Shown one piece after another: positions 15,911 through 24,397 of a DNA stretch of 64,000 bases. The stretch covers positions 34,243-98,242 of the forward strand of contig NZ_BQXO01000006.1 in the NCBI RefSeq assembly GCF_045862785.1, in the 5' to 3' direction. Source of the stretch: Furfurilactobacillus curtus (GTDB taxonomy: Bacteria; Bacillota; Bacilli; Lactobacillales; Lactobacillaceae). Under the pieces are notes generated by a model. It searched no databases. It saw only the letters and a program-made list of their open reading frames with translations, and had not been told where the DNA came from. Position numbers and translations under genes: made by a program. How positions within the stretch are numbered: position 1 is the first letter of the stretch; every line of letters begins with the position of its first letter.

Positions 15911-17191
15911 ATGAAACAAGTGATTGAGGTTGTTAAGGCACGAGAAATTTTTGATTCACGCGGGAACCCAACCGTTGAGGCAGATGTTGTCCTGAGTGAT
16001 GGGACTTGCGGTCGCGCCGAGGTTCCTTCAGGTAAATCTACCGGTGAAAATGAGGCGGTTGAATTACGTGATGGTGGTCAACGGCTAGGCGGTAAAGGAG
16101 TTAGCAAGGCGGTCAACAATGTTAATACTGAAATTAATGAAGCCTTACACGGACGGTCACCGTTTGATCAGAGCCAAATTGATCAAGTTATGATTGATTT
16201 AGATGGAACGCCAAATAAAGCGCGTCTGGGTGCAAACGCAATTTTAGCGGTCTCAATGGCGACAACACGGGCAGCAGCCAGCGCGAATCAAGAGCCGTTG
16301 TATCGCTATCTTGGTGGGGTGGATTTAGAATTGCCGCAAACCTTCCATAACGTGATTAATGGTGGCGAACACGCCGATAATGGCATTGATCTTCAGGAAT
16401 TTATGCTGACACCGATTAAACGGACAAGTTTTCGCGATGGTCTTGAGAAGATTGTGACGACTTACCATCAGTTAGCCAAACTCATTGAAGCGGCTGGTTA
16501 TTCCACGAGTTTGGGCGATGAGGGTGGTTTTGCGCCAGATTTAGATAACAGTGAAGCAGCGTTGAAATTATTGCATGAAGCCATTGTGGCTGCCGGGTAT
16601 CAACCCGGCATTGATATTGGGATTGCTTTTGATGCGGCGGCTAGCAGCTTTGCTCAACCAGATGGGCAGTATCAATTTGAAGGTCAGAGCCGTTCAGCTG
16701 ATCAAATGGCCGCTTACTATGAAGGATTGTTAGATGACTTTCCAGAGATTGTGTCTATTGAAGATCCATTTGGTGAAAACGATTGGGAGAACTTTACTAA
16801 ATTTACCCAAGCTAATGGGCAACGTGTGCAGATTGTCACTGACGATAATATCTGTACTAACCCGGTGTTGATTCGTAAGGCCATTGAAATGGGGATGGCC
16901 AATTCGTTGCTCATTAAGCCCAATCAAATTGGTACGGTCACTGAGACATTAGAGGCCATTAGATTAGCCCGTAAGAATAATTACACGACGATGATGTCAC
17001 ATCGATCGGGGGAAACCGGTGATCCATATATCGCTGACTTGGCTGTGGCGACTAATTCAGGTCAGATTAAGAGTGGTGCGCCAGCTCGCAGTGAGCGGGT
17101 AGAAAAGTACAATCAATTTTTACGGATTGAAGAAGAATTGGGCGCCACTGCTCGTTTAGCTCATTTTCCGAACCAAGTTTCCTTAGACTAG
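15911..17191 (+). CDS. eno: Enolase (divergent paralog)
   Basis: 426-residue 2-phosphoglycerate dehydratase, the normal length for bacterial enolase. Catalytic and metal residues are recognisable: QEFM (Glu), LGDEGGFAPDL (Glu), FDAAAS, SIEDPF, the Asp in VTDDN, the Lys in LIKPNQIGT, SHRSGET and the Lys in IKSGAPARSERVEKYNQ. Several normally invariant stretches differ. The mobile loop reads VPSGKSTGEN where VPSGASTGE is usual, NGGEHADN replaces NGGAHADN, SGETGDPYIAD replaces SGETEDTTIAD, and TDDN replaces GDDL. Lactobacilli often carry a second enolase, and the glycolytic operon copy is not in this window, so I read this as the accessory paralog. It may be co-transcribed with the ATPase upstream. 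Confidence 0.9.
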   Translation: MKQVIEVVKAREIFDSRGNPTVEADVVLSDGTCGRAEVPSGKSTGENEAVELRDGGQRLGGKGVSKAVNNVNTEINEALHGRSPFDQSQIDQVMIDLDGTPNKARLGANAILAVSMATTRAAASANQEPLYRYLGGVDLELPQTFHNVINGGEHADNGIDLQEFMLTPIKRTSFRDGLEKIVTTYHQLAKLIEAAGYSTSLGDEGGFAPDLDNSEAALKLLHEAIVAAGYQPGIDIGIAFDAAASSFAQPDGQYQFEGQSRSADQMAAYYEGLLDDFPEIVSIEDPFGENDWENFTKFTQANGQRVQIVTDDNICTNPVLIRKAIEMGMANSLLIKPNQIGTVTETLEAIRLARKNNYTTMMSHRSGETGDPYIADLAVATNSGQIKSGAPARSERVEKYNQFLRIEEELGATARLAHFPNQVSLD

Positions 17192-17214
17192 TGTGAACGC
17201 GATGGCCTAAAAGC

Positions 17215-17267
17215 AAAATCGACCTTAAAGGATGCCAGACTTGGCGTCTCTTTAAGGTCGATTTTAA
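17215..17267. terminator. Bidirectional terminator after enolase
   Basis: A 16-bp perfect stem AAAATCGACCTTAAAG with its complement and an additional inner GCCA/TGGC helix. A/T runs on both sides let it serve the enolase gene and the convergent rhodanese-like gene. Confidence 0.9.
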
Positions 17268-17291
17268 TATAGTTGCAGGATAATTAATAAA

Positions 17292-17663
17292 TTAGTCAGC
17301 TGCCACCGGTTCAATTGGTAAGTGCATGCCTTTCCAGCCTTCTAAGGCGCTGGCTAATTCAAAAGCTTGATAGCCATTAGAGAGCAAAATTAGCAAGGCA
17401 GTTTTACCCAATGTTGTGCCGGCTGTCCAGTCATAAACGACGTAAGTCTTATCTTTAGGCAGCGTAGCTAGTTGGGCAGTCAAATCTTTGGCGGCAATGG
17501 CCCGCGCACCCTTGATTTGATCCTTTTTGATGGCAGCCGGTGCATTACGAATGTCGAGAACAACGTAGGGAGAATCAGGATCGTCTAAGTGCTCGACGAT
17601 TTCTTGATGACCAATGTAGAGGCTGAGGTAAGTTTTTAAAAAATCGATTTTTTCATTTTCCAT
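17292..17663 (-). CDS. Rhodanese-like domain protein lacking the catalytic cysteine
   Basis: 123 residues with one rhodanese fold. YVVLDIRNAP is the CH2A-type strand, the segment ending KGARAIAA precedes the active-site loop, TYVVYDWTAGTTLGKTALLILLSNGY is the loop region, and LEGWKGMHLPI is the conserved C-terminal motif. The active-site Cys expected after VVY is absent (DWTAGTT, residues 78-84), so sulfur transfer is not expected. A binding or regulatory role is more likely. It begins two bases after the MarR gene stop with AGGAGATG as its SD and is surely translated from the MarR transcript. Confidence 0.88.
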   Translation of the reverse strand: MENEKIDFLKTYLSLYIGHQEIVEHLDDPDSPYVVLDIRNAPAAIKKDQIKGARAIAAKDLTAQLATLPKDKTYVVYDWTAGTTLGKTALLILLSNGYQAFELASALEGWKGMHLPIEPVAAD

Positions 17664-17665
17664 AA

Positions 17666-18193
17666 TTATGACATCTCCTGTGAGTGAGTTAATGATTGAA
17701 TACCTTGATCAAGAGTCCCCAGTAACTGGGTGAGCGTGGTGCGATCAGCTGGATTAAGACCGGTCATCATCGTATTAACCGTACTAAAATTGTGTGGTAA
17801 AAAGGCCGCCAGTTTTTGTTGACCAAGTGAAGTACTTTTTACCACAGTAGCACGTTTGTCAGCTTGAGATGGTGTTTGAGTCACGAAACCTTGTTTAACG
17901 AGAGCATGAACAAGCTTGCTGGTCGTTGCCTTAGTAACACCCAATTTTTCAGCGATGGTTGAAACACTCAAGCCTTCAGTACCTGCTCGTTTCAAGAACA
18001 TCAGAATGATGAATTTAGACTCCGATAAATCAAATTGAGCCAAGACGTCATCGTAAGCGCTTTGTAGGCGTCGAGCGACTTCTTGAAAGCGAAGAAATAA
18101 AACGACCGTCTCCGCATCTAGGTTTCCATACTCAGCGTTCATCTCTGTGACCCGATGACTCGTTGGCCGATCCTTGAAATCAATGTGATCCAT
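17666..18193 (-). CDS. MarR-family transcriptional regulator
   Basis: 175-residue winged-helix regulator. The dimerisation helix DVLAQFDLSESKFIILMFLKRAG comes first. The recognition part is LSVSTIAEKLGVTKATTSKLVHALVKQGFVTQ, and the wing is SQADKRATVVKSTSLGQQKL with the typical DKR. A C-terminal helix pair closes the dimer. It is first in a two-gene operon with the Cys-less rhodanese-like protein. A 24-bp palindrome 15 bases upstream of its start (18209-18232) is an obvious autoregulatory operator. The ligand is unknown; pairing with a rhodanese fold suggests sulfur or thiol chemistry, but the missing Cys weakens that. Confidence 0.92.
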   Translation of the reverse strand: MDHIDFKDRPTSHRVTEMNAEYGNLDAETVVLFLRFQEVARRLQSAYDDVLAQFDLSESKFIILMFLKRAGTEGLSVSTIAEKLGVTKATTSKLVHALVKQGFVTQTPSQADKRATVVKSTSLGQQKLAAFLPHNFSTVNTMMTGLNPADRTTLTQLLGTLDQGIQSLTHSQEMS

Positions 18194-18208
18194 GCAAACC
18201 TCCTCGTA

Positions 18209-18232
18209 ATTTAGTTAGCCGGCTGACTAAAT
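18209..18232. promoter_or_regulatory. MarR autoregulatory palindrome
   Basis: Left half ATTTAGTTAGCC and right half GGCTGACTAAAT form a 24-bp palindrome with a single mismatch. It lies between the MarR start and the probable promoter (the TTTAGTCA style and length fit MarR operators). Confidence 0.75.
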
Positions 18233-18414
18233 GAGTATAAAACTTTTCACTAACCTTGTCAAAATTGCGCAATAAAACTAGTGAGAAGCTTAAGCAGGGC
18301 CTTCTAAGCATAAAAACGGGTGAAGCAGCCAGGGTATTAATCAAAGAAAAGATAATAAATCACACTTGTCAGTTACCCAATTATTTAATCCTCAGCGACC
18401 GCTTGCCGAGATGG

Positions 18415-19167
18415 CTATTGTTGATAAATTTGTTTTAAGGCGTTAATGTCGCCATCACTCAAGGCTGTTTTACCTTGATCAATGGGATACATGACTGAGT
18501 TTTGATCAGGACTGTGATCTAGACCTAAAGCGTGGCCTAGTTCATGAACCGACACGGATAAACTAACTGATTGGTCATAGGTGATATTGAGTTGGGCGGA
18601 CCCATGATTGATCACCACATCAGAAGCGCCTGGACCAACTTGTTCAATGAGTTGTGGGCCGCCTTCGCCGAGCTCGATCGAGCCGAGTTGTGCCGCGGTC
18701 ATTTGCTTGTGGTAGGTGCCGAAGGCCAGTTGATTCTGCAAGTTAGTTCCTTTACCGGGACGAAGCTTAACGACACCGGTTGCATTGTAAAGTTTAACGG
18801 CTTGCTCAAATACGGTGTGAACATTATTCGGCGTGCCGGTGTCGTAGTGATAATAATACGTTGAACTTATTTTCTTGCCTTGCATAATTGGTAAGATTGG
18901 CGTCGCGTTAACTGCACTGGTGGCTGAATGGTTAACTGCGACGGAACTTTGTTTAGTCGTTGACTGGCTGGTGGCCTGAGAGGTCGAGCGAATCGATGGT
19001 TCATTGAGTTGCGTGATTTCTAGACGGGCATTTTGATAAAGCTGATTGAGTCGTTGTTGCCACGCATTACGTGTCACTTGCGGAATTGGGCTATGGGGGT
19101 TACCAAATAAAAAGGCGCCGGCAGCCAAAATAATCATGAAACTGATAAAGCCGCGATGTTGGTGCAT
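18415..19167 (-). CDS. Secreted matrixin-like zinc metalloprotease
   Basis: 250 residues. An N-terminal membrane or signal segment (FISFMIILAAGAFLFG, 8-23) is followed by a Ser/Thr/Gln-rich linker (55-90) and a metzincin catalytic domain. The zinc motif HELGHALGLDHS (His208, His212, His218, Glu209) and the Met-turn SVMYP (Met226) are complete. The order HExxHxxGxxH plus VMYP is that of matrixins (M10). No pro-domain cysteine switch is visible. It is predicted to be a membrane-anchored or shed extracellular protease. Substrate unknown; surface protein maturation or peptide release are options. The 220 bases between it and the MarR gene hold only the MarR operator. Confidence 0.88.
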   Translation of the reverse strand: MHQHRGFISFMIILAAGAFLFGNPHSPIPQVTRNAWQQRLNQLYQNARLEITQLNEPSIRSTSQATSQSTTKQSSVAVNHSATSAVNATPILPIMQGKKISSTYYYHYDTGTPNNVHTVFEQAVKLYNATGVVKLRPGKGTNLQNQLAFGTYHKQMTAAQLGSIELGEGGPQLIEQVGPGASDVVINHGSAQLNITYDQSVSLSVSVHELGHALGLDHSPDQNSVMYPIDQGKTALSDGDINALKQIYQQ

Positions 19168-19354
19168 AAATAATCCTCCAGAAAATTTCTACCAAGTTTA
19201 ACGCTTGGTTCAATTAAACGGGCATTAGTTACTTCAATGTGATAAAAAATTAAGTGTCATTGTTAGCTGGAAGGGTAGCTATTTAAACGACCGGGTCTGA
19301 TGATTCATTATTGAGGTCAATATGGTAGAATAGCTTTAAACTTAATCGAAAATT

Positions 19355-19438
19355 GTCACTAGGGGCGCTATTTGCTGAGATGGGTTAAAACCCGGTCCCT
19401 TTGAACCTGATCTAGTTAACACTAGCGGAGGAAAGTGG
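19355..19438 (+). ncRNA. TPP riboswitch (THI element)
   Basis: The conserved core is present: GGGGCGC near the 5' side, GCTGAGATGGG, ACCCGGTCCCTTTGAACCTGA and CTAGTTAACACTAGCG, closed by a P1 helix GTCACT/AGTGGC. It binds thiamine pyrophosphate and here precedes thiW. Confidence 0.95.
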
Positions 19439-19474
19439 CTGACGTGTCGTGAGTTCTGTAAGTAACGGCAAGCT

Positions 19475-19503
19475 GGCCCTTTCTGTCTGGAAGGGCTTTT
19501 TTG
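19475..19503 (+). terminator. Riboswitch expression-platform terminator
   Basis: GCCCTTTC and GGAAGGGC form a hairpin followed by TTTTTT, about 37 bases after the TPP aptamer and before thiW. Ligand binding would favour this terminator. Confidence 0.85.
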
Positions 19504-19557
19504 GTGGCTAAGATTAGATTAATTGTTGTTGTCACTAAAGCAAGCGAGGACTGTTAT

Positions 19558-20064
19558 ATGCAACGAGGCGTTCAATTACGCAAAGGGTTATTCACCATCT
19601 TTAGTAGTCTGATTGGATTAGTTTTATCCACCATTGTCGTATTTCCCAATATGGCCCCGTTCCAACACATGGTTGATGTTATCTTGGCAATTTTAGTCGG
19701 GCCAGTTTACGCGACGGCGGCCGCCATCATTGTTGGTTTGATTCGCATGTTACTTGAAGGACGACCAGCGGTTGCCGTTACAAGTATTTTAGTCGGACCA
19801 TTGCTGGCTTGGCTCGCATATCGGATATTTAATCGGTCGACGCTGGCCGCTGCATTTGGTGAGACACTCGGTGTCGGCTTATTTGGCGCAATGATTTCTT
19901 TTGTCGTGATGCAGGTCGGTTATGGTTTGAAATTACCCAGTTTCTGGTTTTATGTCCCATATTTCACGCCATCGGCTCTTGTTGGCAGCCTATTGGGTGC
20001 CTTCGTTGTTAAAGCATTACGCCAGTTGACGATGATTAAAAAAAGCGATTTTTTAGATAAATGA
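19558..20064 (+). CDS. thiW: ThiW, ECF-transporter S component for a thiamine precursor
   Basis: 168-residue integral membrane protein with five to six hydrophobic helices. It matches the ThiW family of substrate-binding S components: FPNMAPFQHMVDVILAILVGP and the later FTPSALVGSLLGAFVV. It docks on a shared ECF energising module encoded elsewhere. ThiW is thought to take up the thiazole moiety for thiamine synthesis. Being directly under a TPP riboswitch supports a thiamine-related ligand. The ATG at 19558 (weak GCGAGGA site) is preferred because an upstream in-frame TTG at 19501 lies inside the riboswitch terminator. Confidence 0.92.
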   Translation: MQRGVQLRKGLFTIFSSLIGLVLSTIVVFPNMAPFQHMVDVILAILVGPVYATAAAIIVGLIRMLLEGRPAVAVTSILVGPLLAWLAYRIFNRSTLAAAFGETLGVGLFGAMISFVVMQVGYGLKLPSFWFYVPYFTPSALVGSLLGAFVVKALRQLTMIKKSDFLDK

Positions 20065-20184
20065 TGAAAATAGTAATACTTATAGAGCAACACCATTGAA
20101 TGGGTTTCTCGAGTTGAATCACCTAACCATAAGACCGATAATCATAGTGAGTTGAAATTAACGCAGAAAGCGAAGGAAATTCAA

Positions 20185-21225
20185 ATGAAATCGACAATGT
20201 TTATGGAACCCGGGAAAGTTGCGATTGAAAATATTGACCGGCCAACAATTCAAGCGCCGGACGATGTTATTTTGCATGTGGTTAGAACTTGTGTCTGTGG
20301 TTCAGATCTATGGGCTTACCGTGGTTTGGAAGATAAACCTCACCATTCAGAAAATGGCGGTCATGAGGCACTAGGAATCGTCGAAGCAGTCGGCGATAAG
20401 ATCACAACTGTTAAACCAGGTGATTTTGTCATCGCCCCATTTACACATGGTTGTGGCCATTGTGCGGCCTGTCGAGCAGGCTTTGATGGTGATTGTCAAA
20501 GCCACACGGACAATTTTAGTCATGGCGTGCAAGCTGAGTATGTTCGGTTTGAACATGGCGAATGGGCCTTGGTTAAAGTTCCTGGTCAACCCGTAGATTA
20601 CAGTGAAGCGATGCTTGATTCATTATTGACGTTAGCAGACGTGATGGCGACTGGCTATCACGCCGCCCGGGTGGCCAATGTCCAAGCCGGCGACACAGTT
20701 GTCGTTGTAGGTGACGGCGCGGTTGGCTTATGTGGTGTTATTGCTGCCCAGATGCGTGGGGCCAAACGAATTATTGCGTTAAGCCGCCACGAAGATCGAC
20801 AACAATTAGCCACTGAATTTGGCGCAACCGACATTGTTGCTAGTCGGGGTGATGAGGCTGTTAGCGAAGTACTGGCGTTAACGAATGGGGCCGGTGCTGA
20901 CGCAGTCTTGGAGTGTGTTGGTACTGAATTGTCTAATGAAACAGCGATGCAAGTTTGCCGCCCCGGAGGCATTGTCGGACGTGTTGGCCTGCCTCATGAA
21001 CCTAAAATGGATATGTCTAGTTCTTTCTATAATAACCGAATTATCGCTGGGGGCCCGGCATCCGTGACCACGTATGATAAGTCAGTTCTCTTAAAGGCCG
21101 TTTTAGATGGGCAGATCCATCCGGGTAGAGTGTTTACAAAGCGGTTTGGATTAGATGAGATTGATGCAGGTTATCAGGCAATGACCAATCGAGAAGCAAT
21201 CAAATCTTTAATCGTTGTCGATTAA
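20185..21225 (+). CDS. Zinc-dependent alcohol dehydrogenase (MDR superfamily)
   Basis: 346 residues. The catalytic zinc site uses Cys in VCGSDLWAYRG, GHEALG (His-Glu) and a later Asp/Cys. The structural zinc lobe has four cysteines in GCGHCAACRAGFDGDC. The Rossmann motif VVVVGDGAVGLCG (GxGxxG) is followed by SRHEDR after beta2, which suggests NADP(H). These enzymes interconvert alcohols and aldehydes or ketones. The closest type is the TDH/ADH group common in lactobacilli, annotated as zinc-dependent alcohol dehydrogenase or IMP dehydrogenase-like. The ATG at 20185 has AAGGAAA upstream; an earlier codon at 20152 lacks a site. Confidence 0.93.
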   Translation: MKSTMFMEPGKVAIENIDRPTIQAPDDVILHVVRTCVCGSDLWAYRGLEDKPHHSENGGHEALGIVEAVGDKITTVKPGDFVIAPFTHGCGHCAACRAGFDGDCQSHTDNFSHGVQAEYVRFEHGEWALVKVPGQPVDYSEAMLDSLLTLADVMATGYHAARVANVQAGDTVVVVGDGAVGLCGVIAAQMRGAKRIIALSRHEDRQQLATEFGATDIVASRGDEAVSEVLALTNGAGADAVLECVGTELSNETAMQVCRPGGIVGRVGLPHEPKMDMSSSFYNNRIIAGGPASVTTYDKSVLLKAVLDGQIHPGRVFTKRFGLDEIDAGYQAMTNREAIKSLIVVD

Positions 21226-21333
21226 TTGCATACTAATTATGGATAAACAGGTTTGTCATCGTAAAGTCGGCTAGCGAAGAAGCCCTTAAGCCTCGCTAGG
21301 CGATAGATAAAACCCTTTATTGATTTTCCAATC

Positions 21334-21373
21334 AAAAGAAACCCATTTCCTTGCTGGAAGGTGGGTTTCTTTT
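21334..21373. terminator. Bidirectional terminator between convergent genes
   Basis: AAAAGAAACCCATTTCC and GGAAGGTGGGTTTCTTTT pair around TTGCT. A- and T-runs flank the stem, serving the dehydrogenase (plus) and the SHOCT protein gene (minus). Confidence 0.9.
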
Positions 21374-21425
21374 AGGTTCTGCTTCATTTACTAATTCATC
21401 CAGATCAACTGTCACCATCTGCAGT

Positions 21426-21701
21426 TTAATGATCGAGTAAATTAGCTTTCCGTGTTTTATAATCTTCGTCGCTGACATTACCCTTGGCGTATTCTTCATC
21501 CAAGATTTCAAGCGCTGATTTATAGTTGCCATAATGGTGAGCATCGCCGTGATGGTGCCGCGGATTCCAACCAAAGAACATGTGACCAAGCCACATGAGT
21601 GCGAAGATAAACATAAAGAGAAAGAACGGAATCATCATAAAATTCCACCAGCCAAAACCACCATTCATCATTGGAAACATCCACGCGTGCGACATCATCA
21701 T
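21426..21701 (-). CDS. Small membrane protein with C-terminal SHOCT domain
   Basis: 91 residues. A Met/Trp/Phe-rich N-terminus runs into one or two membrane segments (WNFMMIPFFLFMFIFALMWLGHMF). A His-rich stretch PRHHHGDAHHYG follows, then a SHOCT domain (SALEILDEEYAKGNVSDEDYKTRKANLL) at 62-91. SHOCT motifs are short oligomerisation modules. Met- and His-rich small membrane proteins of this kind in Firmicutes are often linked to copper or other metal handling, but no metal gene neighbours are present here. It is monocistronic, with a GAGG site before three consecutive ATG codons. Confidence 0.85.
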   Translation of the reverse strand: MMMSHAWMFPMMNGGFGWWNFMMIPFFLFMFIFALMWLGHMFFGWNPRHHHGDAHHYGNYKSALEILDEEYAKGNVSDEDYKTRKANLLDH

Positions 21702-21878
21702 TAATTACCTCGTTTGATTTAAATAAACTGATTTTGACAGACAGTATACGCTCTTTTCGATGGTTCGACGAAGATTACGGCTTTTAAATTTTGACCACTT
21801 GATTGGGGCGTATACGTTGAATTCATTTTGCGGGACGTTTACGATGACGATACAATTACTTTTAAAAAGAGGTTAATT

Positions 21879-22826
21879 ATGAAAGCAGCTGTTTTAAATG
21901 CTTATGGACAAGTACCCCAATATCAAGATTTTCCAGCTCCAACACCACAAAACGATAATGAAATTTTGGTTCGACCTAAGGCGGCATCGATTAAGCAATT
22001 AGATATCATCAAAGCCGCAGGTAAACACTATACGAATTTTGATCCACTACCAGCAGTGATGGGGATGGATGGCGTTGCCCAGTTGAATGATGATGTATTG
22101 GTGTACGCAAATGGCGTGACCGGTATGATGGCCGAACAGGCGATAATTGATAAACGCACAATGTTGCCGCTACCAGATGGCTTGGACATAGCGGTCGCGG
22201 CATCGATCCCTAATACGTTATCTGGATCCGATGGCGCTTTAACCATTCAAGGAAAAATCAAATCCGGTGATGTCGTCTTGGTTAATGGAGCAACTGGTGC
22301 GACTGGTACGATGGCTGTGCAGATGGCCAAGTATCGTGGCGCTAGTTTTGTCATTGCCACTGGTCGTAATGAAGCGACTTTGGCTGAGCTCCGGCAGCAT
22401 GGCGCCGATGCGACAATTAATTTGCAGCAAGACGATGAACTTGTTAAAGCTGATTTGAAACAAATATATGCCCAAAGTCCAATTGACTTGGTTGTTGACT
22501 ATTTGTGGGGTCGGCCCGCAGAATTGATTTTATCAACTTTTGGTGAATTACAATTGAGTGTACCAGTGCGTTATGTTAGCATCGGTCAAATGGCAGGAGC
22601 GACGATTACGTTGCCTTCACAATTATTGCGCAGTCGTAATGTGACATTAGTTGGGTCTGGCATCGGGAGCATTCCAGCTCCAATCTTACATGATTATCTG
22701 CAAAAGACGCTGCCAGAAATTTTTGATTATGCTGCGGCCGGACATCTTTATCTACAGCCAAAGGTGGCTTCATTGAATCAAGTGGCGCAAGTATGGTCAA
22801 AAGGGCAAAGTGTACTGGAAATGTGA
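21879..22826 (+). CDS. MDR-superfamily quinone oxidoreductase-like protein
   Basis: 315 residues. A GroES-like N-terminal domain leads to a Rossmann domain with VVLVNGATGATGTMAVQMAK (GxTGxxG) and ATGRNEATL after beta2, typical of NADPH-dependent zinc-less quinone oxidoreductases. No zinc-ligand cysteines are present. It likely reduces quinones or alpha,beta-unsaturated carbonyls. The ATG at 21879 has AAGAGG upstream; an extension to 21828 has none. It is monocistronic, diverges from the SHOCT gene and ends in a terminator. The substrate is unknown, and the family call is firm. Confidence 0.9.
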   Translation: MKAAVLNAYGQVPQYQDFPAPTPQNDNEILVRPKAASIKQLDIIKAAGKHYTNFDPLPAVMGMDGVAQLNDDVLVYANGVTGMMAEQAIIDKRTMLPLPDGLDIAVAASIPNTLSGSDGALTIQGKIKSGDVVLVNGATGATGTMAVQMAKYRGASFVIATGRNEATLAELRQHGADATINLQQDDELVKADLKQIYAQSPIDLVVDYLWGRPAELILSTFGELQLSVPVRYVSIGQMAGATITLPSQLLRSRNVTLVGSGIGSIPAPILHDYLQKTLPEIFDYAAAGHLYLQPKVASLNQVAQVWSKGQSVLEM

Positions 22827-22858
22827 CTAATGGACTCATAAATTAAATAGACTTGGTG

Positions 22859-22905
22859 AGATCTGCTCGCGATGATTAGAGATAACGTGCGAGTAGATCT
22901 TTTTA
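22859..22905 (+). terminator. Intrinsic terminator
   Basis: AGATCTGCTCGC pairs with GTGCGAGTAGATCT around a 16-base loop, followed by TTTTT. Confidence 0.88.
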
Positions 22906-23080
22906 TAACTAAAAAGGAATATTTTTTGTCAAGTAAGTGTAATCGTTAAGTGATGCTATTTAGGAAAACCACTGATATAATAATTATCTATAGCTAGAAT
23001 TAATTTATTTGTTAAACATAATTTATATGTGAAAATATTTCGATGATGCGAGTCTGATTTGTGAGGTTGTGGTTGTCTTG

Positions 23081-23890
23081 ATGAATTTAGTAATTGAATT
23101 AACTGAACTTGCGATTGTTTTCTTAGGAATCTCGGCTACGACTGTTGGAATCGTATTCTTTCGAACACGTCGACGCGTCAATCGCTACTATGACGATAAA
23201 AAGCTGCGGTATTTTATCCAACAACAGGTAGATTATCAGCATCGGGTGACTGGATATGAATGTTTATTACGACAACAAAACCAAGCCAATGAGTGGGTGT
23301 TACCACAAGATCTGGAACACGTCCCTTTACAACGGGTCATTACGTTATTGACTGAGACCTTTGACCATTTGCCAGACACTGATCCAGAACTTTACTTATC
23401 GATTAATTTATCTTGCGAACAAATTATGAGTCCAGAATTTGACTATTTTGTACGCTGGGCGGTTAGTAAAATTGCACCATTTCATTTGGCGATTGAATTT
23501 CATGCAAATCGACGACCATTTTGGTTGCAACGGCGTCATTTTCGACAAAAAATTACGGCGGCGCGAGCGGCTGAAGCTAAGTTTGTGGTGGATAACGTCG
23601 GGTCTGATAAACACGAACTTCGGCGGATCAAGTGGTTATTACCAGTGGTCGATATGATTAAATGTCCAATGGCTCAATTTCGAAAATCAACTCCTGAAAT
23701 TTGGTTGGATCTAAACTTACAATTTTGGAATCGACTGACACAAGAGCACCACATCGAGTTGGTTTTAACCGGCATTGAAAGTAAACAGGATGAAGCATTA
23801 GCCACACAGCTTAAAATTAAATTACGTCAAGGATACCTATTTGACCGTCCCCGTGATATTCAACAACCTATGAAAGGAACAAATCAGTGA
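23081..23890 (+). CDS. Membrane-anchored degenerate EAL-domain protein
   Basis: About 269 residues. One N-terminal membrane helix (VIELTELAIVFLGISATTVGIVFF) is followed by an EAL-type fold. Signature positions are partly lost. GYECLLR keeps the EAL Glu, SINLS keeps Asn, but the third site reads AIEFHANR instead of EITE, the DDFGSG loop is VDNVGSDK, and AEGIE is LTGIES. QGYLF is kept. So it probably binds rather than hydrolyses cyclic di-GMP, acting as a membrane receptor for the polysaccharide synthase genes behind it. It is the first gene of a six-gene operon and overlaps the next gene (GTGA). The exact start is uncertain: GTG 23069, TTG 23078 or ATG 23081. Confidence 0.8.
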   Translation: MNLVIELTELAIVFLGISATTVGIVFFRTRRRVNRYYDDKKLRYFIQQQVDYQHRVTGYECLLRQQNQANEWVLPQDLEHVPLQRVITLLTETFDHLPDTDPELYLSINLSCEQIMSPEFDYFVRWAVSKIAPFHLAIEFHANRRPFWLQRRHFRQKITAARAAEAKFVVDNVGSDKHELRRIKWLLPVVDMIKCPMAQFRKSTPEIWLDLNLQFWNRLTQEHHIELVLTGIESKQDEALATQLKIKLRQGYLFDRPRDIQQPMKGTNQ

Positions 23891-24381
23891 AAGAAAATCA
23901 GCGACAACAACTTTACACAGACGCTTATTTTGAGCGTGGACATTGGGGATTAAAGATTTGCCAAACTTTGGTTGCAGTGCTGGGCTGGTTGATTGTGTTA
24001 TCCCCATTAGTGTTAATGGTCATCAGCGCTATTAGCTTTTATCAGCCCACTTGGTGGCCATGGTGGCATTTACAATTAGCTCAGCGAGAAATGCTTTATT
24101 ATGCGGTTGTGCTAGGGTTTATCTTTGTGTTGGTCGGCATTTTTACGGTTTCCATGACACTCATTCAAAATCGCAAACGGCAACAATTGGTGGAGCAGTG
24201 GCCAACGTTTGATCCATTAAACCAGCAACGTCGCAAGGTTGAATTAAATGCGTTTATGACAAAACGTTTTGGTTCATTAGAAGCGCGACATGCGGTTCGT
24301 CAGTATACGGTTAAACCAGAACAAAATTTGGCCACTGATCAAATTCAACAACTTTTTCATCAACAACATTTGGGAAAATAA
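23887..24381 (+). CDS. Two-TM membrane protein, putative partner of polysaccharide synthase (PgaD-like)
   Basis: 164 residues with two strong membrane helices (QTLVAVLGWLIVLSPLVLMVISAI and MLYYAVVLGFIFVLVGIFTVSM) and a basic cytosolic C-terminal tail. I see no enzyme motif. Size, topology and position directly before a GT2 synthase mirror PgaD, the small two-TM subunit that, together with PgaC, forms the cyclic-di-GMP-stimulated poly-N-acetylglucosamine synthase. Sequence identity to PgaD is not evident by eye, so this is a positional analogy. It starts with GTG overlapping the EAL-like stop and ends 16 bases before the synthase. Confidence 0.65.
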   Translation: MKENQRQQLYTDAYFERGHWGLKICQTLVAVLGWLIVLSPLVLMVISAISFYQPTWWPWWHLQLAQREMLYYAVVLGFIFVLVGIFTVSMTLIQNRKRQQLVEQWPTFDPLNQQRRKVELNAFMTKRFGSLEARHAVRQYTVKPEQNLATDQIQQLFHQQHLGK

Positions 24382-24397
24382 TCTCGGGGGAATTGGC

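Noticed and set aside
18256..18438. 60-codon plus-strand frame between the MarR and protease genes
   Set aside because: No ribosome site, overlaps the end of the protease gene, and has no family resemblance.
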